Shown one piece after another: positions 1 to 10,600 of a stretch of 64,000 bases of DNA (positions within the stretch are counted from its first letter, which is position 1; each line of letters begins with the position of its first letter). Position numbers and translations under genes: made by a program. A model generated the notes under the pieces. It made no database searches and was not told the origin of the DNA. It saw only the letters and a list, made by a program, of their open reading frames with translations. Source of the stretch: CBDCFV01 sp965203835 (GTDB lineage: Bacteria; Chloroflexota; Dehalococcoidia; Lucifugimonadales; UBA3495); contig OZ241919.1 of NCBI GenBank assembly GCA_965203835.1, forward strand, positions 2,232,001 through 2,296,000, given 5' to 3'.

Positions 1-3000
1 GGCGACGGGACCGCCGATACCGAAATACCCGGTGCAACAGGCTCAAGCTACACCCTGGTCTCCGACGACGATGGCAAGACGATCAAGGTCCGCGTGTCAT
101 TCACCGACGACCGGGGCAACGGTGAGGCTTTGACCAGCGCTGCGACAGCTGCGGTCGCGCCGTCTGACCAGCAGGAGCAGACCCAGGAACCAACATGTGG
201 AGACGGTTACGTTCCCCCCACGCCCACGGATGTTGCCGTCACGGTCGTACCGGTCGTGGTCGGCTCCACGGCGGACGACTACTTCGTCCTCTACGTGAGT
301 CACGACGTGGACGGCGCGACGGTGTGGTATCCGGTCCTGGTGAAGCGCGGCGAGTCGGGCACCACGACGCTATCCGAGAGCGTTGCGTCGCTGCCCGTGG
401 AACGCTACCGGGTGGAGAGGTACCGCATCGCCAATCCCGGCGACGTCGACGGGGACTGTATAGACGACCTCACCGAGCTCGACAACCTGGGACCCATGTC
501 GCCGGTGAACCCCGCCGGCACCCTCAGCTCCTCCCTGGGCAAGCTGGCGGTCCCCGACCATCAAACGTTCCGTGCGCTCGCCTACCCGCTCCATGACCGG
601 AGGCACATGAAGTTCGTTGTGCTGGGCATCGATGAGGCCCAGCCGCGCATCTACTTCGCCAACACACCCGAGTACCAGTACCACCCCGCCCTGCTGTGGG
701 CCATCGACGACGAGGTGGACTTCAACACCATGCGGAAAGGCACCATCACGTACGACGCGGACCTCGTTGCGCCGGACGGCGCCGAGGGCGTCTACCTCGT
801 CGAGGAGACGGACTTCGAGGACATCGGACGCATCTACACGCTGCTGGCCGCCGCCATGCCGTTCGTCGACAACAAGCTGGTGGTGTGGGTCAGGAACCGG
901 ACGCTCGTGAACCTCAGATACCCGCTGCCCCTGGCGCCCGAAGCGGTGCGGATGAACCTCATGTTCGACGAGGACTTCTACGACAACACCGGGTTCCAGG
1001 CGCTGAACCCCGGGGAGGGCTACGGCCTGCTGCGGAGCCTGGACCCCGGCGAGCGTCCCCACTCGCGCGACGTGGTGATATACGAGACGCTCCCCAACGA
1101 GCTGCCCCGGGTGGCCGGGGTCATCAGCACCGTGGCGCAGACGCCGCTGTCCCACGTCAACCTGCGGGCGCTCCAGGACAACGTGCCCAACGCGTACATC
1201 GCGGGCGCCCTGGAGAACGACGACATCAGCAGCCTGATAGACGGCTACGTGTACTACGCGGTGAGCGAGGACGGCTACACGATTCGCGCGGCCACCCAGG
1301 CGGAGGTGGACGGGCACCACGACGCCTCGCGGCCGGCGCGGACGCAGACGCCGGAGCGAGACCTCGCGATCAAGGGGATCACTGACCTGGACGACATCGG
1401 GTTCGATGACTGGGACTCGTTCGGCGTCAAGGCCGCCAACCTGGCCGTGCTAAGGACGCTGGGGTTCCCCGGGGGCACCGTGCCCGACGGGTTCGCCATT
1501 CCGTTCTACTTCTACGACGAGTTCATGAAGCACAACGGACTCTACGACGACGTCAGGGAGATGCTGGCCGACCCCGGCTTCCAGTCCAGCTACGATACCA
1601 AGGCCAGCAGACTCAAGGAACTGCGCAAGAGCATCAAGGACGCGGAGACCCCGGAGTGGATCATCGACGCTCTGACCGCGATGCACGCCACGTATCCCGA
1701 AGGGCAGTCGCTGCGCTACCGTTCCAGCACCAACAACGAGGACCTGCCGGACTTCAACGGGGCGGGCCTGTACGACTCGAAGACGCAGAAACCCGGCGAG
1801 ACGGAAGAGGAGGGCATCGACAAGTCCCTCAAGCAGGTATACGCGAGCCTGTGGAACTTCCGGGCGTTCATCGAGCGCGACTTCCACCGCATAGACCACC
1901 TGGCCACGGCCATGGGGGTGCTGGTGCATCCCAACTACCAGGATGAGCTGGTGAACGGCGTGGCGGTCAGCGCCGACCCTGCCTATGGCACCCCCGACGG
2001 CTACTACGTCAACGCGCAGGTCGGGGAGGACCTGGTCACCAACCCCGAGGCCCGCTCGGCGCCGGAGGAGATGTTGCTTTACCCCGAGGGCCGCTACGAC
2101 CTGATGAGGCTGTCCAACCAGAACTCGCCGGGCCAGATGCTGATGACAAGGGATCAGCTCAGGCAGCTGAGATGGCGTCTCGAAAGGGCCCATGAGAGGT
2201 TTGCGGAGCTGTACGGCATCGAGGACGGTGAGGAATTCGCCGTAGAGATCGAGTTCAAGATCACCAGCGAGAACACCCTGGCGATCAAGCAGGCCCGGCC
2301 ATGGATTTTTGCCGGTCCAGCGCCCGAGGTGGAGACCGTGCTCGAGGAGGAACCGGACTCTCCGCTGACGGCAAGGATCGTAGAGGCGCCCGGGACGCAC
2401 GACGGCAGCCCCTTTACGCTCAGGTTCGAGTTCAGCGATTTCGTGGCACAGCGTTACAACGAGCCCAAGTACGCGGTGACCGTTACGGGCGGCACGGTGA
2501 CCAACGCATGGTTCCCTCGGGGGAAGGAGCTGGCGATATACGTGGTCCCCAAGTCGGCCAGCTCCGATGTGCACCTCGTCATGCTCGACGACCGCCCCTG
2601 CTCGGTGCGGGCTGCCATCTGTACCTACAACGGTCGACGGCTGGCGAACCGGCTCGAACACACCGTGCACAGCCTCCCACCGGGCCCCGTGGACCGGCCC
2701 ACGGGGAGAGCGCTCTCGCCGGACAGCGTGGCGCTGGAGTGGAACGAGGTGCCAAGCGCCTCGTCCTATGAGGTCCAGTTCCGGCATTCCGGCCGGTGGA
2801 CCGACCTACCCGTCAACGGCACGGACATCGAGTTCGACGGAGCAGCGGCCGTCGTCAGGGGGCTGCCGGACAGCCATTACCACTTCCGAGTACGAGCGGT
2901 CAACTCCAATGGGCGGTCGACCTGGTCGGACCAGCTGTTCCTGCCGTTAAGAACGGCTTGGGAGGGCGAGCTAGTGACAACCCGGACCGCCGGCGTGTTC

Positions 3001-6000
3001 CCCACCATGTCGGGATACTCGGCGCACGGGACGGTCGATGGGACGCTGTCGCCCAACACCTTCGAGCTCGAGGGGACGACCTACGAGGTCCGATACGTCG
3101 TCCACGCCAGCGAGAGCCTCTGGCTGAACATAGACCAGGAGCTGCCGGGAGACTTCATATTCTTCGTCGGCAATTCCACCTACCGGGGCAGCGAGAGCAC
3201 CGTCCCCTCCTCGTGGGACGGCGTGGGGTACTGGTGGCCCTCGACGCACCCGTGGCCAGCGGACGCCACCGTGCGGGTGGGCCTGGTGGTCTCCCCGGAC
3301 GAGGCCCTGGGAGCCCGCCGGAAGGCCCCGGTGACCGGGTACTTCCGCAGTTTCCCCTCGGAGCATGACGGGCGCGAGGCCTTCTCCTTCCGCGTTCACT
3401 TCAGCGAGGATGTCGCCGCGACGGCCGAAGCGCTGCGCAGCCACGTGCTGTCGGTCTCCGGCGGCACGGTGTCAGGCGTGGAGCCCGTACGCGGCGAGGG
3501 CAAGATATGGGCAGTCTCGTTCACGCCAGATTCCCTGGACCCGGTCACGGTCGAGATCGAAGCCGGCCTGGACTGCGCTCTTCCCGGCGCGGTCTGCACC
3601 ACGGACGGCAGGAGCCTGTTCAACCGCATGGTCTTGACGGTGGGGTCTGTGGAGCGCCATCCGGCCACGGGCGTTCCCACCATCAGCGGGACGCTCGAGG
3701 TGGGACACACCCTCACCGCGGACACGTCTGGCATCGCCGACGGGGACGGGATGACCGGCGCCACCTTCAGCTACCAGTGGGTGTCGCACGACGGGGCCGT
3801 CGAAACCGATATCCAGGTGGCGACCGGCTCCACCTACACCCTGGTTCCGGCCGACGAGGGCAAGGCCTTCAGGGTGAGAGTGTCGTTCATCGACGACGCA
3901 GGATTCAGGCAATCGCTGACTAGCGCGTTGGCCCGCTGGGAACGCCCCTATGGATTGAGTGCATCTGAATCGGACGGCGTGGTGGTCCTGACCTGGAATC
4001 TGCCTGCAGGCTGGTCCGCCTCGTCGATGTTCCAGATACTCCGCAACCGTCCCGAGCTCGGCGAGGACGAGCCGCTCGTGCACGTCAGATTCCTTCACAC
4101 GGAGGCGAACGTCTACACGGACACTGACGTGGAGCCCGGGGTGATGTACGTGTACCGCGTGAAGGGTGTAGACCCCTTCGGCTATACCGGCGAGGCGTCG
4201 CGGCCGGTGGAGATCAGGACAGCAACGCCAGATGCCCTGCAGGGAGAACCCTCCCGCCCCAACATCGTGCTCATCCTCGCCGACGACTTCGGATGGGGCG
4301 ACGTCGAGACCAACAACCCCGACTCTGCCATGACCACGCCCCGCATCGACAGCATTTCCATTTCGGGCGCAAACTTCACTGATGCTCACTCACCATCGTC
4401 CATGTGCTCCCCCACCCGTTACGGCCTCCTCACAGGCCGATACGCATGGCGCTCATGGCTGACTGAAGGTGTACTCGGCGGCAGCAGCCGGCCCCTCATT
4501 GGGCCAAGCCAACCTACACTGGGCACCCTGCTCCAAGGTCACGGGTACCGTACCGCAGCGGTAGGAAAGTGGCACCTGGGCATGGAATTCACCCTACTGT
4601 CTGACATACACGCCGTAAATGACCTCAACGGGGGCATAGACTTCGCCGCCCGGATCATGGACGGCCCTCTCGACCACGGCTTCCATGAGTTCTTCGGCAC
4701 CACTGCCAACCTCGCATGGAAACCCAAAATCTACATCCGGAACAGGCATTTTCTCGCCACCCCCGACAGTGACAACCAACCCTCATCAGCGTTCTACAGG
4801 ATTCAAGACGTCCTGGACCGCCTGACCCAGGAGGCCGTCTCCTTTGTCGAACGGTCCGCTGACAGCGGCGACCCCTTCTTCCTTTACCTGCCATTGCACG
4901 CCGTCCACGTTCCGCTTTCCCCTAATGCGCAATTCGCCGGCCACACCGGTCTCGGTCGCTACGCTGACGTCGTAGCCCAGATGGACTGGTCGGTAGGCCA
5001 AGTCCTCGACGCCCTGGACCAAGCCGGAGTTCGCGACAACACCCTGGTCATCTTCAGCTCGGACAACGGGGCCTCCGTCGGCGGTATTCCTTTGCCGAAC
5101 CATATAGGCGAGAACCACATGTCCAATGGCCACTGGCGTGGCGGAAAGGGCCATATCAGCGAGGGCGGGCACCGGGTCCCGCTCCTCATGCAATGGCCCA
5201 GCAGAATTCACCCGGGATCGTCCTTGGACGTCACGGTTTCCTTGACCGACCTTTACGCCACGCTGGCCGACATCGTCGGAGATGAACCCCAACCCGGCGT
5301 CGCCCCGGACAGCGTCTCCCTGTTGCCCCTCCTGCTGGGCGAAACCCAGACCCGGGGAACACCCATAGTCCATCACTCAAAGGACGGTATGTTCGCACTC
5401 CGGGACGGCCGCTGGAAGCTGGTCTTCGGCAATGGCTACGGCGGTGATCATGGAAGCAATCCTGGCGTACCCTTCGGGACGCCTTGGCGACTCTTCGACC
5501 TGGAACAGGACCCGGGGGAACGTACGAGCGTGGCCGAGGATAACCCGGAAATCATGACGCGTATGGAAAGCACACTGGAGCGTATCCGCGCCGCAGAGGA
5601 CGGGGCGTTGTCATCCGACGCAACACTGAAATCCCTGCAACTCGCCGGGGTCGATACAGGCCCATTTTACCCCGACATACGCACCTACGCGGCATTCGTA
5701 GAAAACGGAATTGAATCTGTCGAGGTCACGGCATACCCCACAGAGACAGACGCCCGCATGCGTATCTCAACTACTGACGGGAGCCTCTTGTATGGCAAGC
5801 CCCTGCGTGGGAGGGTGGAAGTAGGGCTGGCCGAGCCTGTCACCACCATCGCGATCAGTGTCACTTCGCCGGACAAAAGCGCAATCACGCGTTATATGGT
5901 AACAGCAGGGGCCACACCACGAATCACCGGCGTGCCGCAGGTCAGCAGAACCCTTACCGCCGATACTACCCGTATGAGCAAAGCCTACGGGCTGACCAAC

Positions 6001-7464
6001 CCCACTTTCACCTACCAGTGGGCCCAGAGAGAGGAGACCAAGGATGCCAACATAGCTGGCGCTACGGACGAGACATACACCCTGACGACCCAGGACCAAG
6101 GCAAAAGCATCCTCGTGCGGGTCAGCTTCACCGACGACCAAGGCAACTCCCATACTCTCACCAGTCCGGCAACGACCGCAGTGGACCATGCAACCAGTGA
6201 ACTGACTGCCGCCCAGGGCCACGACACATTCCCCGTCATCTCCGGGTATTCGGACTACGGCGACCTGGGAACCCTGTCCCCCAACGGATGGCAGATCGAC
6301 GGCGCCCATTACACCGTCAAGTTCCTGTTCCACTCCAGCGGGGGCCTCATGCTAGGCATGGAACGGCAGTTGCCCACCGACTTCACCCTCCACGTGGGCG
6401 GCACCGCCTACCGCGCCAGCGAGAGCAAGCTGCCCACAGGCGAAGCGGAAGCCCGCTACTGGTGGCCTCTGTCCACGCCGGACTGGACCGTAGATGAGCC
6501 GGTCCAGATCAAGCTGGCCATCCATTCGGGCGTCCCCTTGGGTGAGCGCCCCCGCGCTCTCATAACAGGCTACTTCCGCAACCATCCCCCGGACCACGAC
6601 GGGAGCAAGGCATTTTCCTTCCGCCTTCACTTCAGCGACGACGTCGACACGACCGCCGAAGCAATGCGCGACCACGTCCTGTCAGTCTCCGGAGGCACAC
6701 TCTCAGGAGTCCACATCGCTCGCGGCGACGGGAAAGTGTGGGACATCTCGGTCACCCCAGACTCAAGGGACACCATTACCGTCGGGATAGAAGCCGGAAT
6801 AGACTGCACACTGCCCGCCGCGGTCTGCACCGAAGACGGCAGGCAACTCTTCAACTCCATGCAACTCGTGGTACCCATGAGACCCAACAGTCCGGCCAGA
6901 GGACGCCCCACAATCACTGGTGTCGCCGAAACCGGAGAGACACTCACCTCAGACATATCCGGTATAGCCGATGCCAACGGCCTGACCGGGGCCACATTCA
7001 AATACCAGTGGACCGCATACGACGGAGCGACCTACTCTGACATCCAGGAGGCAACAGACCCCACCTACACCCTGACTCCCGAAGACGAAGGAAAGGCCTT
7101 CAGGTTGAGGGTGTCCTTCACCGACGACCTGGGATACGAGGAATCGCTGACCAGCAACCTGGCCCGCTCTGAGCGGCCCTACGGACTCAACGCAACGGAA
7201 TCGGACGGCACGGTCGTACTGACCTGGAACCTGCCCGCCGCTTGGTCTTACGGGACCACCTTCCAGATACTGCGCCACCGCCCCGAACTTGGGGAGAGCG
7301 AGCCCCTGATTCACGTCAGATACTTCCAAGGGGGCGGGAACACCTGCACCGACACCGACGTGGAACCCGGAACATTCTACGTGTACCGGGTGAAGGGTGT
7401 GGATCCCTTCGGCTACACCGGCGAGGCGTCCCGCCCGGTGGAGATCCGGACTGCAGGACCGTAG
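1..7464 (+). CDS. Giant multidomain protein: PEP-synthase-like phosphotransfer unit plus arylsulfatase (5' end missing)
   Basis: Frame 1 is open from the first base, so the N-terminus lies outside the window. Domains by window position: Ig-like repeat (1-160); phosphohistidine swivelling domain with TPLSHVNL, His codon 1153-1155; PPDK/PEP-synthase N-terminal ATP-binding domain (about 1390-2310, KAANLAVLRTLG near 1430, RYRSSTNNEDL near 1720, closing with QARPW); FN3 (2690-2950); an unnamed beta module, Ig-like and FN3 (2960-4220); family S1 sulfatase (4255-5650) with the formylglycine motif CSPTR, Cys codon 4405-4407, then GKWHLG; cadherin-like beta-sandwich (5690-5920); Ig; then a second copy of the module-Ig-FN3 set (6210-7464). 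The repeats suggest an extracellular protein, but no signal peptide is visible. ATP-dependent phosphotransfer and sulfate-ester hydrolysis are inferred from the families. The substrate is unknown. Confidence 0.85.
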   Translation, partial: GDGTADTEIPGATGSSYTLVSDDDGKTIKVRVSFTDDRGNGEALTSAATAAVAPSDQQEQTQEPTCGDGYVPPTPTDVAVTVVPVVVGSTADDYFVLYVSHDVDGATVWYPVLVKRGESGTTTLSESVASLPVERYRVERYRIANPGDVDGDCIDDLTELDNLGPMSPVNPAGTLSSSLGKLAVPDHQTFRALAYPLHDRRHMKFVVLGIDEAQPRIYFANTPEYQYHPALLWAIDDEVDFNTMRKGTITYDADLVAPDGAEGVYLVEETDFEDIGRIYTLLAAAMPFVDNKLVVWVRNRTLVNLRYPLPLAPEAVRMNLMFDEDFYDNTGFQALNPGEGYGLLRSLDPGERPHSRDVVIYETLPNELPRVAGVISTVAQTPLSHVNLRALQDNVPNAYIAGALENDDISSLIDGYVYYAVSEDGYTIRAATQAEVDGHHDASRPARTQTPERDLAIKGITDLDDIGFDDWDSFGVKAANLAVLRTLGFPGGTVPDGFAIPFYFYDEFMKHNGLYDDVREMLADPGFQSSYDTKASRLKELRKSIKDAETPEWIIDALTAMHATYPEGQSLRYRSSTNNEDLPDFNGAGLYDSKTQKPGETEEEGIDKSLKQVYASLWNFRAFIERDFHRIDHLATAMGVLVHPNYQDELVNGVAVSADPAYGTPDGYYVNAQVGEDLVTNPEARSAPEEMLLYPEGRYDLMRLSNQNSPGQMLMTRDQLRQLRWRLERAHERFAELYGIEDGEEFAVEIEFKITSENTLAIKQARPWIFAGPAPEVETVLEEEPDSPLTARIVEAPGTHDGSPFTLRFEFSDFVAQRYNEPKYAVTVTGGTVTNAWFPRGKELAIYVVPKSASSDVHLVMLDDRPCSVRAAICTYNGRRLANRLEHTVHSLPPGPVDRPTGRALSPDSVALEWNEVPSASSYEVQFRHSGRWTDLPVNGTDIEFDGAAAVVRGLPDSHYHFRVRAVNSNGRSTWSDQLFLPLRTAWEGELVTTRTAGVFPTMSGYSAHGTVDGTLSPNTFELEGTTYEVRYVVHASESLWLNIDQELPGDFIFFVGNSTYRGSESTVPSSWDGVGYWWPSTHPWPADATVRVGLVVSPDEALGARRKAPVTGYFRSFPSEHDGREAFSFRVHFSEDVAATAEALRSHVLSVSGGTVSGVEPVRGEGKIWAVSFTPDSLDPVTVEIEAGLDCALPGAVCTTDGRSLFNRMVLTVGSVERHPATGVPTISGTLEVGHTLTADTSGIADGDGMTGATFSYQWVSHDGAVETDIQVATGSTYTLVPADEGKAFRVRVSFIDDAGFRQSLTSALARWERPYGLSASESDGVVVLTWNLPAGWSASSMFQILRNRPELGEDEPLVHVRFLHTEANVYTDTDVEPGVMYVYRVKGVDPFGYTGEASRPVEIRTATPDALQGEPSRPNIVLILADDFGWGDVETNNPDSAMTTPRIDSISISGANFTDAHSPSSMCSPTRYGLLTGRYAWRSWLTEGVLGGSSRPLIGPSQPTLGTLLQGHGYRTAAVGKWHLGMEFTLLSDIHAVNDLNGGIDFAARIMDGPLDHGFHEFFGTTANLAWKPKIYIRNRHFLATPDSDNQPSSAFYRIQDVLDRLTQEAVSFVERSADSGDPFFLYLPLHAVHVPLSPNAQFAGHTGLGRYADVVAQMDWSVGQVLDALDQAGVRDNTLVIFSSDNGASVGGIPLPNHIGENHMSNGHWRGGKGHISEGGHRVPLLMQWPSRIHPGSSLDVTVSLTDLYATLADIVGDEPQPGVAPDSVSLLPLLLGETQTRGTPIVHHSKDGMFALRDGRWKLVFGNGYGGDHGSNPGVPFGTPWRLFDLEQDPGERTSVAEDNPEIMTRMESTLERIRAAEDGALSSDATLKSLQLAGVDTGPFYPDIRTYAAFVENGIESVEVTAYPTETDARMRISTTDGSLLYGKPLRGRVEVGLAEPVTTIAISVTSPDKSAITRYMVTAGATPRITGVPQVSRTLTADTTRMSKAYGLTNPTFTYQWAQREETKDANIAGATDETYTLTTQDQGKSILVRVSFTDDQGNSHTLTSPATTAVDHATSELTAAQGHDTFPVISGYSDYGDLGTLSPNGWQIDGAHYTVKFLFHSSGGLMLGMERQLPTDFTLHVGGTAYRASESKLPTGEAEARYWWPLSTPDWTVDEPVQIKLAIHSGVPLGERPRALITGYFRNHPPDHDGSKAFSFRLHFSDDVDTTAEAMRDHVLSVSGGTLSGVHIARGDGKVWDISVTPDSRDTITVGIEAGIDCTLPAAVCTEDGRQLFNSMQLVVPMRPNSPARGRPTITGVAETGETLTSDISGIADANGLTGATFKYQWTAYDGATYSDIQEATDPTYTLTPEDEGKAFRLRVSFTDDLGYEESLTSNLARSERPYGLNATESDGTVVLTWNLPAAWSYGTTFQILRHRPELGESEPLIHVRYFQGGGNTCTDTDVEPGTFYVYRVKGVDPFGYTGEASRPVEIRTAGP

Positions 7465-7665
7465 ACCATCGACGGGGTGACCCGAATACGCCACAACCCA
7501 TGCTCAGACCCAGCCCGGACTCATCGAGCGCTTCAGATCAGAGACATACTCACCCCCGGCCAACGCCAGCAGAACGAAAATCTTGGTCAGAGTCAACCAA
7601 CATGATGCCGACGGATGACACTATGCGGATACTCATTACACTGGTAATGTGGAGGTAATCTACGG

Positions 7666-10600
7666 ATGAAAGGCCTCAAGACCCTCGCAGCAACTGCAAT
7701 CGTCGGCTTGTTCGCCGCTGCCATCCTGTCTTGCGGACCCCAGACTCGATCCCCCGGTGACACCGCGACTGACGCCCCTCAAACGCCAACCTTCACCCCC
7801 TCCATAACCTTCGCCCCCACCATAGCGCCAACTTTATCCCCGCCAATGACCACGCCCAGTGCCACCCGCGCCCCGGCCACCCCAGTCCCCCAATCCACCC
7901 CTGCGCCGGAAGCGACCCCCATACCCGGCTCTACTCTGGCCGTCGTTTCCACGGTCTCGCCAACCGGGCCGCCCGCGCCGTCGCCCGTCGCCTCCAAACC
8001 CACGTCGGCTCCGGACAGGGTTCCCGTGCCGACGGCCGCCCCCGCCGTCTTCCAGACCAAGGACAAGGCCCGTGCCATGGCCTATTGCCTCACCGCGGGC
8101 CGCGACCGTCCGATGGCCGACTGCATGGCAGAAACCCACATTGTCCTGCCAACTCCCGCTCCTGCGGCGGTGCCCCCCTCTGCCCGAACTTCGGACATGT
8201 CCCGTGCGCTGTTCTACTGCTCATCCCGGCGCGGCGACCTTACGATGGAAGCCTGTATGACGCAGGTCTACATCCCCTCGCCAGGGGCCACCCCTGCATC
8301 GGCGCCCGTCCCAACGCCCGCGCCGACCCCAACTCCGCTCCCGACGGTCGCCCCCACCGCCTTTCAGACGGCTGACAAGGCCCGCGCCACGGCCTACTGC
8401 CTCACGCAGCGCGGAGGCCGGTCTATGGCCGACTGCATGGCCCAGACCTACGTTGTCGGGCCAACGCCCGCCCCTACTGCGGCTACCGTCCCCGTGTCAA
8501 CACCGGCTCCTGCGGCGGTGCTGCCATCGGTAGACTTTCCCTTGATTATGGACGGTATGTCCTGGTCCCGGATGGAACGCGAACAGCCGGCCTTGGCCCG
8601 GGTTATCCTGGGTCTCCAGTGGGTTGCCGACGGCGTAACCGGGAACGAGAATCTCGCGGTCCTCTATCTCGGGCACATTGGCCGGGCAGACGCTTCACTG
8701 GTGGAGCGTATTTTGACGTTCCCGTGGCTCAACGACGGCGCTACCTTTGATACAAGATTTTTTCTGGAGCAACTCTGGAAAATCAGTGAACAGGATGCCT
8801 CCTTGGCACAGCGTATTGTCGGACTCCCCTGGGTCGCCGACGGCCTCACCGATGATGAAATTGTGAAGCTTGCCGATGTTCGAAGAATCACTCTGGACGG
8901 TATCACCAGCGAAGAGCAGCGGAGCATTGAGCAAATACTGAGCGCGCCGGCGCCCGAACCAACACCCCCGCCTGTCCTGCATGTGGTGACGCCGCCGGCC
9001 CCGGCTGCCGGTCCCACACAGACGCCCCTGCCGGGACCGACTCCCGCGCGGCCCGGCGACCGGCTCCTTGGCGGCCTGGTGCAGGCGGTCCTCGACGGCG
9101 CGAGCACAGCAACTGTCGAGGCTCTGCTGGACCGGGGCGCGGATGTGAACGCCAAGGGTGACCACGGTTGGACGGCCCTTCATCTGGCGGTTGAACACGT
9201 TGGTATTGTCGCGAATGCTCTGGAAGTCGCTACCCTGTTGCTGGACCGCGGCGCGGACATAGAGGCCGAGGACAGCAATGGGCTGACGCCGCTGCATTTG
9301 GCGGTGAAAGCCGGTCAGCCCAACGCGATCACCCTGTTGCTGGAGCGGGGTGCCAACGTTGACGCCAGAAGTAATCACGGAAAAACGCCGCTGGACTATG
9401 CAGTAACGAAACCGGAAATCGCGGCCCTGCTCTTGGGCCGCGGCGCCGCGCCCAGCCATGATGATTTGTTGTCCGCTCTGCGTGCTTCGCCCATAGTCCT
9501 GGCTGAGATTGAGCACTTGCTGGACCAAGGCGCAGATGTGAACGCTAAGGACAGTAACGGCAATACGCCCCTCCACCTTGCTTCCTCTCATCGTGTCTCC
9601 ACTCCGGAGATCGCCGTCTTGCTGCTGGACCGGGGCGCTGACGTCAACGCCGGGAACGATAACGGCGTTACGCCCCTTCATTTTGCCTCCACTCCGGAGA
9701 TTGCCGCTTTGTTGCTGGACCGGGGCGCTGACGTCAACGCCAGGAGCGATGACGGCACTACACCTCTTCGTTCCGCCTCCACTCCGGAAATTGCCGCCTT
9801 GTTGCTGGACCGGGGCGCCGACATTGACGCCAAGCCCGATGGTGGTCAGACGCCGTTGTACGCGGCGTGGAATATGCAAAAAAATATGGCGTTGGTCAAT
9901 TTGCTGCTGGACCGGGGCGCAAACGTTAACGTCAAGAATGGTCTCCACCGCGAGACCTTTCTGGTTCGGGCGGTCCGCGATTTCGACGTGGAGATGATCA
10001 CTCGGATCGTGGACCTGGGCGGCGACGTCAACGTGAAGAGCGGTATCGAAGATAACGTTACGCCCTTGAGCGCAGCTTGCCAGAGAGGTGATCCGGCTAT
10101 CATCGAACTGTTGTTGGACCGGGGGGCCGATCCCAACGCACAGGGGACCACCACCGGCTGGTCCGCTCTTCATGTTTTGGTTATGGCGGGCCATCCCGAT
10201 GATGTTGTGATTCCGTTGATTAATCTAATGCTGGACAGGGGCGCGGATGTTGATGCCTATGCCGTCCAAGGACCTAAAAAGGGAGGTGGAGCCAACGGGA
10301 CGTCCTTGCATTTTGCGGTCGGAAATTACCCTGAGACGTCCCTAGAGGTGATCACTCTGCTGCTGGACCGGGGCGCGAACGTCAACTACAAGGCTGTCGA
10401 ATTGAGGTCCATCACCGGGACGCCCCTCCATGTGGCGGCACGTTTTAATCCCGATACCTCTGTGGCCTCTCTGCTGCTTGACCGGGGCGCCGACCTTAAC
10501 GCTGATATAGTTCCGGAATGGCTCGAGGGAGGAGAGACTCGTGCAAGACCCTTGCACTATGCGGCGAACTTCAATGACAACGGAGTGAAAATGGTCAACT

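Noticed and set aside
1450..2787. 445-codon minus-strand frame opposite the PPDK-like domain
   Set aside because: No recognisable motif and complete overlap with a conserved domain on the plus strand.
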